From IMG/VR virus record IMGVR_UViG_3300009103_000036, positions 1 to 58,140 of that record: a DNA stretch of 58,140 bases; one strand, given 5' to 3'. The position numbers and the translations under genes were made by a program. The notes beneath the pieces are model-generated. The model worked only from the letters and a program-made list of their open reading frames with translations, was not told the origin of the DNA and did no database searches. This DNA comes from a virus. Below are positions 50,485 through 58,140 of this stretch, in pieces (the stretch's first letter is position 1; every line of letters begins with the position of its first letter).

Positions 50485-53400
50485 CTACACCATGTCCAGA
50501 TCAGTTAAAATTAGTCGATTCATCTCAGACAGGTCAATTTCGCCTCGATTCTTTAACTCATTTTCATTATCAACGTCAAAGAAAGGCATCGATGATGTAG
50601 CATAAATATTTTGATTTGAAGACCAAGTGGTTCTGGGATCAACCTTTCGACCTAACGCATCAACAAATCTCACAGAAACTGGAGAAGGATCTCGCCCTCT
50701 TCTTCTTGGTCCTAAAAATTTTCCTGGTCCAATTTCAAATCGAGCATCTTGACGCTGCTCCAACATGTCTCTGAATTGTCCATAATGATCATGTCTGAAG
50801 ATAGCTTTTGGACTTGTCTCGATCGCATTTAATAATCCGTACTTAAATCCACGAACATGAACTAATTGTGCATTTCCAATTCTGGTGCATGATCCAGAAA
50901 CTGAAGTAAACTTTGTGACCATGCACTCTGAATACATCAAGGGCATTCCAGATGGGCCATCTCCAATCCCAAATAGTGCCATCTTCATCTCATTGACAGA
51001 GGGCAACCCTTTTCGAGAATGTTGGTTTACAACTGTCGCATCTATCGGAGACAGCATATGTCCGCGGGGAGGATCAGTAGAATCGCTGCCGGCGGATTTC
51101 CATTTATTGTCGTTGGCGTGACTGTTAAAGTGCCACCCCTTGGTGATTAAAAGATAGACAATGTTCTGCCATGTGCTCGGTTCATATCTCCCTAATCTTG
51201 TTGCATAGCGATTGCCTGAGTGAGCTGAACTATACCCCTGTTGATTGCTTGTGGAGAAAGGCTTGGGAGGAATCCTATGAGGATTCTCAGCTCTTGCAGC
51301 ATCGCTCACCTGAATCGCAACTGAGGTTATTTCTCGGCGCCTGGGGCCCGTTGTCCCTGTTAGAACGAAAAATCCCTTTGTTCTTATCCGTCTCGGAATT
51401 CCCTCATACTTTGGCTCAAAAGGAAACTCATGAGGCCACTCGGTGTGCAACCTCTTGTCATTTTGACCAAAACCATGATCCTGCAAAGATCCCGAGCCAA
51501 AAAGGAAGAAATACGTTCCGTATGCATATTTCGAGGAGCATTCCCGACTATCAAGAGTTCTCTTTCCGTTCCATTGACTGGTAAAATAATTACGTACGCT
51601 GGTCGTGGATGATGCGCTATCATTAAACCAATTGCAAGTTCCGTCTGCTTTCCTGTGCCATCTAAAAAGCTGATGACCTGACCTTTTCCAGATCTTAACC
51701 GGATCAGGAACAACAGAGTCGTAATAGATCCTCTGATTTTCAACTAGTTGCACGCCTCTTAGAAGCCCCTGCGTTCTACTGGGTTCCATTCCCAACCAGG
51801 CTCCGTTATTAGATCGATTTGATCCAGATGAAGACGCATCAGCAACTGGAATGCCGTGTGATCGACGTGAGTGACCCCACGCATGCTGAACTGGATTAAA
51901 GTTTACTCCATGCAATGCGCTTCCTTGTCTTCCACGGGTGGTGGACGTATATGTCATTCCCGAAAGCTCTTTTTCTGTCATTGATCCGGTAAAATAATTG
52001 TCGATATAAGATCCGCTATAAGCTTCCCTTGCTTCAATTTGATACTGATCAACAACAGGTTCATAGATTATCTCGTGCAAGGCGGGTGAGGTTAGATTTT
52101 GATTTAACGTGTCGTGATGCTCCTTGCCTGCACGAACTAGAGAGCCATAAAATGTCACTGAGGCATGCTCAGGAACAATTTTTAAATATGATCCAGATAG
52201 GTGTCCCCACGATGTAAACAACCCTTTAATTCCAGGTGGGTTTGCAATACCTGCATCAATTCCCAGGATTAGATCATCTTCTGGAAAGAGAAGATATGGT
52301 GAGGTTGTTGAAGCGTTATCAGAGGTGTGAAACATAAACCATGAAACGTAACCTGCGTGCTCATGATCAGACAGAATCTTTCTCTCTGTCCCAACACCAG
52401 TAGGTCTTGTAGCACGAGAATCTGCCCTATAAAGATATCTGGGCAGCATTCCCTCATGACCATCTTTTCCCCCTCCGAGATTAGCAAATTGCTTTGTACC
52501 TGCATTCCAAATAGCAGCAGACGTCGATCCATCATAACCCGCAGCGCCAGCAGAGCCAGTAAACCAAGAACCCCAAGCATGTGACCCAGAGATCGCTGAA
52601 TGAGTGGATCTGGCTTCCCTGCTGGCCAATGTTAAAACTCTATGATCGATGTAATTGTTTCTAAATCCTCGCTGTGTCCAAGAGACATAATTCATATTTC
52701 TATTGAATCTATTTTGAAGACCTCCATTCGCAGCAAGAAGTTCTGGATGAGATCCATTTAGTGAAGAGAAACTATCTGATGTGGTTCCTCCAGGCCAATA
52801 GTGTAAGACAGGGCGCACCATTCCTATCGGCTCGTCTGAGTTCCACATGTGATGAATGCCCTTTAGGCCCTCTGTTGCCACACCCGGTTCAAGCTCAAGC
52901 CTCAAGGTTCCCGTAAACTCTCCGACTAGACGATTAGTATAGGACGATGAAAGGGCAAAGTCGTGAGAAAATGCAGGTGAGTGGATAGGGTGAAAATTTG
53001 TCTCCTGATAGCGAAACGCCCCTGATGAAATTGGAATTGTTGAGTTGTAAAAGCATGCTGATCCAGAGAAAACAATAAATCTGTCACTATTTAGGGCACC
53101 GTGCATGCTATTTCTAATATCAAAACTTTTTGATCCAGAGACAGCAGGTGTGTGTGCGGGATCTCTCTCTTTTACACCCCCGGGAATATTTGGTGACCTC
53201 TGGCGATAGGCAAAAAAGACGTAATTATCCAGGTCAATTCCAGGCATCTCAATTGCTGTAAAGACGTCTTCTGACATTCCCCCAGCTCGCAATTCAGCCT
53301 CTCGAGGATATGGCCCGGGATCAAGAATTTTTCTTGCCATCACCGGAATATCAATTACAACCTTCTCCAGCAAGAAAGGTTGTCGTATGTGATTAGATAG

Positions 53401-56400
53401 CGAAAGACACTGACTTGAGGTGGCATGATACTTTGGTCCAAAAGGTGCAAAACTAGAGACTGTGGGTGACCCAATAAGATGATAACCCATGCTTTTTAAT
53501 GTTATTGCAGGTCTTTCCTCATGCATTGCCGCCCCATAAAGTCCGCCAGTTTGACCTCGTTTTAGGTCTCTAGCTGTTCCTGGAGAAGGTGTAAACTGCA
53601 TTGGATACACATTAGTCCCAGAGGTAGGACTTGTCGGCTTACAAAATCGAATGCTATAGTCATAATACGATGGATTTCCTGAACCTGGTCTGGATCTAAA
53701 ATCAGCTGCGGTTAAAAACGAAGATTTAGAAACCCAGGGTCGATTGCTTCCAATCCACTCCCACTGTTTTAGGTCAAAGTTAAAATAACAAAATCCTGTT
53801 CTTGCCCGCTCCCATCGACGGTTTGGTGCACCCGTTCTTGGGATCATATACTCAGATGTGGGTCTATCCACAACCTCAGTTCCTGCAGGCAGTGCACCAG
53901 ATAAGAAGGGGCCCCCCGAAGGAAGTCGGGTAATAAGGTGGTGTTTTCTTGCCGTAATGTCAACGGTAAATGAGGTCTTACTTGATAGTGGGCTTGAAAA
54001 ACCATCTAAGATATCTTGCTGTGTTCCAGTTAAATAAAATCCCTTTGTAAGTCCCATAACTGTGCCGTCTTTAAAGGGAGAATAATCCTCCCCCTTAGTG
54101 AAGCTAATTCGACTATCTCCTATGCCCTTAACGATAGAACCGAATGTTCTAATTGAAGATGTTGAGACCTTAGCAAGCGTTGAGTGCTCAGGTGGCAGTC
54201 CCTGTGGAAATGAGGACTCCTGATAATAGGGCGTCGCCTTGGCGTTTTTAACAATTGCAAGCACCTCGCCCTTATCTAAAACCCTATTCCAAATTGCTAC
54301 GTCATCTAACCTACCACTAAAGTGACCCGGTCCGATCCCGGTGTTGCCATTACCTGTGGCCTCCGGATTGGTTCCGTCACGACTGCCGATAAATATGTGA
54401 TTTTCTGTACTCCCAACCATAGATGAATACACACCTCGCTTGGTTCCATAAGGGCCAGTGCCGCCGGCAGATGTTCCACCGACATTGTAAGATGGCGTCC
54501 AAGACCCATATCCTAGCTTAGTGTGCCAAATTGAAGAGGCGCGGCCGTCGATCTGAACAAGCTGGGGAATTGGAGCTGTGTTGCCTTGAAATTCACCGCT
54601 GTGGAGATACTTATTCTCAGACACACGGATCCCATTCTTATAGATTCTCATCGATCTTAGCGCGGGTCCTCCCGTGCCGTCGTAGGTCACACACCAGTGG
54701 TCCCACTTAAGCGTGGATCGATCAGCTGTATCACTAGCCGAACCCGTATAGATACGGCCATATGTCCTTGGGAAATCCGGGGCCTCTGCAGAATATTCAG
54801 GTGGTAGCTCAACTGCAAGCCCAATCGATCCTGTGTTTATCTCATCAATTAGGTAAAATTGAAACTGCATTCTTGGATGATCTACAGATGTATTCCAACC
54901 ACCACCACCCACTCTTCTAAAACGACAATACCACTCACCGTGGGTATCAGTTTTCACATAGGCAGCCGGTGATGTATTTCCATCAGCCTTCATATCTCTT
55001 GTCTTGGAGATCACGTACCAGTTATCAATACGGTTTAATGAGGACGCTTCACCAAACCAATTCCAGCCATCTTCAAGCTTGGCCCAAAAAGCAATAGAAA
55101 ACGGATGATCTTTCCTGTCCCCTGAAGCATATCTTGCATGGTTTCCCTCACCGTCCTTTGTTAGGAGGGAGGCTGAGGTGAAGGAAAAAGTTCCACTTCT
55201 AAAACTTTGGGTCTCTGAGGCCCTATAAGCACACGGAAAAATGCCCTGATTACCACTAAAGGGGTGACCCCAGTCACCAATCTCCACAAATGAGTATAAC
55301 GATGATACCCCAAAGTCCCCGGGTGCATTTCTAGACCAACGTTTATTAAGGTCTTCTTCATTAACAAACTTAAGAATGTTATTAGAAACTTTAGTAAATT
55401 GAGATGATGATACAAAGAGAGGGGACCACTTGACCTTTGTGCTAGAATCACCGAGGCCCGTTGTCCAAAACTGATATTTTCCGTGTGCCTTTCCTTTATC
55501 ATGCCAAACACCTGCTGATGGTTCTTGACCTGACTTCCAGTTTCCACCTTTTGACCAATCTTTAACCAGCCATGTTTTGGGAGTAGAACTGGCGACGGTA
55601 TCAAGATGCCCTAAGTTCCAAGTAGAAATACTTCCAGAAATATTTAAAGACTCAACATTGGGTTCCTCAAATTTCCACCATCCAACAAGATTGTCAGCAC
55701 CCCTATAATTACCAAAATTTCGATTAAGCTCTCCTGGGAAAACATCATTATGTTTTCTAAAGAGAACAGTTTTTTGATCATTAAAACTAGTGGAATACTT
55801 TCCTGTTCTAGAATCACCTGTTCGAATAACTGTAGGATAAGAGCCTGTCTTAGAGTCAATAATTCTTTGCTCCACCCTGGGTGGCAGCTCTTGAAGAAAT
55901 CCTGTCTCATTAGCCTGAACACCAAAACGAGCATCATATAGGGCTCTGATCTCGTTTGCTGTCATAATCGATCCGGTTCTATTTTGCTGTGGTTTTGCCA
56001 CATACTCCTCGTGTGTGCCGTGGAGCCACATAGCAAAGTCAGCGATATATCCGAAAAAATATCTTCCTCGATTGGCATCGTTCTGACTAGGAAGATGAAC
56101 CCTGCCGTCGTTTCCAAGAACAAGCCTATTGGCGGATCGATGTGTCCTGTGAAATGAACCACCGACGGTTCTAGTTCCGGTATCATCATTTCCGTTAAGG
56201 TATAGACTCAATCCGTTCTTGATATTTGAACCATTCCAATCTGGTGCAGTTCCTACTTTTCTTCCGTGAAGATCAGGGGGTCGATATGTGACTGCTAGAT
56301 GATACCACTTACCTGCAGAAACTGACGTGGAGCTTTGAACCTTAATTTTATCATCATTGCTTCCAGAGAGAAACATGGTAAAATTAATTTGTCCGGTTGA

Positions 56401-56961
56401 CAAAACAGTGCAGTCATACTCAAATGTCCCTTTCGTCTCAGACTGTTTTCCAAATAAACGATTAGAATTGTTTCCTTGAAGCTTCTCAATAAAGAACCAC
56501 AGGGCAAATGTAAAGGGTGAATCATAAACTCCGTAAGCATTGTCAGGGGGCCCTTGATAAAGAGAAAGCTTTCTATTTTCTGGAAATCTAATAACATGGC
56601 CTTTCCATCTGGCTTCTACATCATACGGATTGTTAAAGAAAACTGACTTTACGCCTAAGCTAGGGAGAAAAGGCGTCTTATCGCTTGTCTCAATGGCCCC
56701 TGTAGCATAAGACTCGCTGATCATTCCAAACGAGGTATATACCCCATGAGAAGGGGTCATTAATAAAGTTCCTGACGCCGACTGAGTCAGTACTGGTCTT
56801 ATTCCTCGGGTTCCGGGAAAGGCAGTTAAATCAGTTGCCCGCTCATCTTCAAATCGAAGATGTAACACACAGTCCTTTGACTTATGATATCCGTATCCGC
56901 CTCGGGACGTAATAAAATCAACAGTATAATCTGGTGCCTGTGGCTTACCTTTCTTTTTCAT
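50485..56961 (-). CDS. Giant LamG-domain adhesin/tail protein
   Basis: 2158 residues, the largest gene here. Two LamG/concanavalin-like domains are visible: one at about 148-345 (FTFALWFFIEKL, GKWYHLAVTYRPP, FGYIADFAMWLHG) and one at about 618-905 (FSIAFWAKLEDG, WDHWCVTYDG, IFIGSRDG, LDDVAIWNRVLDKGE). A third possible LamG start, GWWKFEEP, is near residue 427. After residue 905 I see mainly Gly/Ser/Thr/Tyr-rich beta structure and HSPAF-type turns, without a family I can name. LamG domains bind glycans or proteins, so this may be a long surface-exposed tail fibre or a baseplate-linked adhesin. The gene is one frame without breaks. It lies one base downstream of the next gene. Confidence 0.78.
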   Translation of the reverse strand: MKKKGKPQAPDYTVDFITSRGGYGYHKSKDCVLHLRFEDERATDLTAFPGTRGIRPVLTQSASGTLLMTPSHGVYTSFGMISESYATGAIETSDKTPFLPSLGVKSVFFNNPYDVEARWKGHVIRFPENRKLSLYQGPPDNAYGVYDSPFTFALWFFIEKLQGNNSNRLFGKQSETKGTFEYDCTVLSTGQINFTMFLSGSNDDKIKVQSSTSVSAGKWYHLAVTYRPPDLHGRKVGTAPDWNGSNIKNGLSLYLNGNDDTGTRTVGGSFHRTHRSANRLVLGNDGRVHLPSQNDANRGRYFFGYIADFAMWLHGTHEEYVAKPQQNRTGSIMTANEIRALYDARFGVQANETGFLQELPPRVEQRIIDSKTGSYPTVIRTGDSRTGKYSTSFNDQKTVLFRKHNDVFPGELNRNFGNYRGADNLVGWWKFEEPNVESLNISGSISTWNLGHLDTVASSTPKTWLVKDWSKGGNWKSGQEPSAGVWHDKGKAHGKYQFWTTGLGDSSTKVKWSPLFVSSSQFTKVSNNILKFVNEEDLNKRWSRNAPGDFGVSSLYSFVEIGDWGHPFSGNQGIFPCAYRASETQSFRSGTFSFTSASLLTKDGEGNHARYASGDRKDHPFSIAFWAKLEDGWNWFGEASSLNRIDNWYVISKTRDMKADGNTSPAAYVKTDTHGEWYCRFRRVGGGGWNTSVDHPRMQFQFYLIDEINTGSIGLAVELPPEYSAEAPDFPRTYGRIYTGSASDTADRSTLKWDHWCVTYDGTGGPALRSMRIYKNGIRVSENKYLHSGEFQGNTAPIPQLVQIDGRASSIWHTKLGYGSWTPSYNVGGTSAGGTGPYGTKRGVYSSMVGSTENHIFIGSRDGTNPEATGNGNTGIGPGHFSGRLDDVAIWNRVLDKGEVLAIVKNAKATPYYQESSFPQGLPPEHSTLAKVSTSSIRTFGSIVKGIGDSRISFTKGEDYSPFKDGTVMGLTKGFYLTGTQQDILDGFSSPLSSKTSFTVDITARKHHLITRLPSGGPFLSGALPAGTEVVDRPTSEYMIPRTGAPNRRWERARTGFCYFNFDLKQWEWIGSNRPWVSKSSFLTAADFRSRPGSGNPSYYDYSIRFCKPTSPTSGTNVYPMQFTPSPGTARDLKRGQTGGLYGAAMHEERPAITLKSMGYHLIGSPTVSSFAPFGPKYHATSSQCLSLSNHIRQPFLLEKVVIDIPVMARKILDPGPYPREAELRAGGMSEDVFTAIEMPGIDLDNYVFFAYRQRSPNIPGGVKERDPAHTPAVSGSKSFDIRNSMHGALNSDRFIVFSGSACFYNSTIPISSGAFRYQETNFHPIHSPAFSHDFALSSSYTNRLVGEFTGTLRLELEPGVATEGLKGIHHMWNSDEPIGMVRPVLHYWPGGTTSDSFSSLNGSHPELLAANGGLQNRFNRNMNYVSWTQRGFRNNYIDHRVLTLASREARSTHSAISGSHAWGSWFTGSAGAAGYDGSTSAAIWNAGTKQFANLGGGKDGHEGMLPRYLYRADSRATRPTGVGTERKILSDHEHAGYVSWFMFHTSDNASTTSPYLLFPEDDLILGIDAGIANPPGIKGLFTSWGHLSGSYLKIVPEHASVTFYGSLVRAGKEHHDTLNQNLTSPALHEIIYEPVVDQYQIEAREAYSGSYIDNYFTGSMTEKELSGMTYTSTTRGRQGSALHGVNFNPVQHAWGHSRRSHGIPVADASSSGSNRSNNGAWLGMEPSRTQGLLRGVQLVENQRIYYDSVVPDPVKIWKRSGHQLFRWHRKADGTCNWFNDSASSTTSVRNYFTSQWNGKRTLDSRECSSKYAYGTYFFLFGSGSLQDHGFGQNDKRLHTEWPHEFPFEPKYEGIPRRIRTKGFFVLTGTTGPRRREITSVAIQVSDAARAENPHRIPPKPFSTSNQQGYSSAHSGNRYATRLGRYEPSTWQNIVYLLITKGWHFNSHANDNKWKSAGSDSTDPPRGHMLSPIDATVVNQHSRKGLPSVNEMKMALFGIGDGPSGMPLMYSECMVTKFTSVSGSCTRIGNAQLVHVRGFKYGLLNAIETSPKAIFRHDHYGQFRDMLEQRQDARFEIGPGKFLGPRRRGRDPSPVSVRFVDALGRKVDPRTTWSSNQNIYATSSMPFFDVDNENELKNRGEIDLSEMNRLILTDLDMV

Positions 56962-56962
56962 T

Positions 56963-58140
56963 TTATCCCTTCTTCAATCCACCAAAAGCTATAGAATCAG
57001 TCCCGAGCGTGTTGCCAAAGTATGTAAATCCTGCGCCAGCTGACTTTTGAGTTTCACTAATTAACCCCTGGTCCATCTTCAACACCTTTTCAAAGTCAGA
57101 GATATTTGATCCAGAAATAAATTTAAGGCCTGACTGTTCTGAACCTGTTGCACCAGCAAGAATATTTGTAGCATATATATTTGGTACGAAGCATGGAATT
57201 CTAGACCAATTAAAGTTAATTCGGTTGGTAGGATCGTTAAGATGAGTTGTTGCATCTCCACTCTCCCACGTGATAACAGTGTTTCCAGATGATGTTGCCG
57301 CCCCCTGTATCAATCTTACTACCGTGTCTTTTAACTTCACGGCAAAGATATCAAGATCTCTATTATTGTAAGCTCTATTAACTGACTGATAAAATTCTGC
57401 TGCACAGATCTTCTGGCCGTTGCCTCCAAAGATATTTACCCGAATATTTCCACTGGTGTAGGTATCCACTCCGTTTCCTCGATCGAACTCAAATACCTTC
57501 TTTTTTCCACGCGAATCCTCAAGACCGATCTTATCTCCGTCAGATCCGGTACCTGGCCCAAAGTGGATATCGGCGTAGGCATGTCCAAGATGAATCTCAC
57601 CTGGTCCAATCTTTCTATCGTTATTAGACCCTGAGGACACTAACGGTCTCATTCTGCTTAGAACAAGAAACTCCTTTCTAACCTGAGCATCATCATAGGG
57701 TACAATATCTAGCTGAAGGTCAGAGATCAGGCCTGGAATCGCCATCCCTCCCCAGCTTTGAGTGGTATGCATCACGCCATCTGCGCCTTCTGTTCTAGAC
57801 TTTATTCCAAGAAAGCTACCTGATGCAGAACCCGAGCCAATAAAGTAAGTTCTGTGAGCAAAAAATGTATCAGCTGCATCAACAAATGGATCAGATGTTT
57901 TTGTGGTTCCTGAGACTAAATAAGTCTGAGATATGTCTGCCACTCCTTTTAATCTCTGTCTCTCATCTCCTCCAAATAGTGAAGCTCGAACTGTATGCGC
58001 AGAAAAAGGCACCTCAAGTGAGTTCATTCCAATCGATCCTCGGATGGAAAGAGGCTCAATCACGCCATTCATGTGCATAGGATCAGTAAATGAGATATTA
58101 TTAAAAACTAAAGGATACTGCTCAATGTTATCGTTCTCAA
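56963..58140 (-). CDS. Structural protein, 5' end missing
   Basis: The frame stays open past the first in-frame ATG (58078) to the window edge, with plausible coding (ENDNIEQYPLVFNNISFTDP), so the start lies outside. At least 392 residues are visible. It is Gly/Ser/Thr-rich with repeated beta strands. A module at about residues 195-300 of the visible part, with VFEFDRGNGVDTYTSGNIRV, a helix with AAEFYQSVNRAYNN and the strand DTVVRLIQGAATSSGNTVIT, resembles the GNT-type module in the 946-residue protein. The C-terminus ends IAFGGLKKG, one base before the start of the giant LamG gene, so the two are probably co-translated. Function inferred: tail or baseplate structure. Confidence 0.72.
   Translation of the reverse strand, partial: ENDNIEQYPLVFNNISFTDPMHMNGVIEPLSIRGSIGMNSLEVPFSAHTVRASLFGGDERQRLKGVADISQTYLVSGTTKTSDPFVDAADTFFAHRTYFIGSGSASGSFLGIKSRTEGADGVMHTTQSWGGMAIPGLISDLQLDIVPYDDAQVRKEFLVLSRMRPLVSSGSNNDRKIGPGEIHLGHAYADIHFGPGTGSDGDKIGLEDSRGKKKVFEFDRGNGVDTYTSGNIRVNIFGGNGQKICAAEFYQSVNRAYNNRDLDIFAVKLKDTVVRLIQGAATSSGNTVITWESGDATTHLNDPTNRINFNWSRIPCFVPNIYATNILAGATGSEQSGLKFISGSNISDFEKVLKMDQGLISETQKSAGAGFTYFGNTLGTDSIAFGGLKKG

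Noticed and set aside
1-58140. tRNA genes, CRISPR arrays, insertion sequences, integrase or attachment sites
   Set aside because: All gaps are under about 160 bases and none shows a cloverleaf, regular spaced repeats or transposase-like frames.

Overview
The window is a gene-dense, AT-rich stretch of a large T4-like (myovirus) tailed-phage genome. All 43 genes I can support lie on the minus strand, with gaps that are short or absent, several start/stop overlaps, and clear Shine-Dalgarno sequences (AGGAG/GGAG types) before many genes. TAA, TGA and TAG are all used as stops, so the standard bacterial code applies. The morphogenesis set is recognisable by T4 gene: tail tube (gp19), tail sheath (gp18, twice), sheath terminator (gp15), neck proteins (gp14, gp13), major capsid (gp23), prohead core (gp22-like), prohead protease (gp21), portal (gp20) and terminase (gp17). 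Most of these are clearly longer than in T4, which suggests a genome larger than T4's. The host cannot be read from the sequence. A phage-encoded ribosomal protein bS21 and abundant Shine-Dalgarno sites point to an ordinary bacterium, with marine T4-like phages as the closest parallel I can think of (inference). I saw no tRNA, CRISPR array, insertion sequence or integrase. || Layout in plus coordinates; transcription runs right to left. 1-4835: 3' part of the tail tape measure gene, a tail chaperone/gp26 pair that looks joined by programmed frameshifting, and the tail tube. 4907-14469: two adjacent paralogous giant tail sheaths, then gp15, gp14 and gp13. 14625-27964: head module of small ORFs, major capsid, prohead core, bS21, a run of low-complexity small proteins including a tandem duplicate, protease, a gene in the gp67/gp68 position, portal and terminase. 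28007-34657: a zinc-finger ORF, a probable high-copy virion protein with a structured leader and its own terminator, then a DNA-metabolism cassette: a single-polypeptide Mre11-Rad50 (gp47-gp46) fusion, a DNA-ligase-like protein, a DnaG/gp61 primase and a RuvC-like resolvase. 34657-58140: large tail, baseplate and adhesin proteins with LamG-like, fibronectin-III-like and Peptidase_G2-like modules. The last gene continues past the window edge. || The observations most worth following are: (1) a U7 slippery run at the end of gp26, after which a start-less ORF is open in the +1/-2 frame, matching the lambda G/GT tail-chaperone logic; (2) the Mre11-Rad50 fusion; (3) the bS21 gene translationally coupled inside the capsid operon; (4) two co-encoded tail sheaths; (5) tandem paralogs in the head module; (6) a ligase-like protein with altered catalytic motifs; (7) a structured leader that could pair with its own ribosome binding site; and (8) a recurrent GATATTTA element just upstream of structural genes, a candidate phage late promoter. 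Rho-independent terminators follow the tail tube, the major capsid and the 28400 gene.
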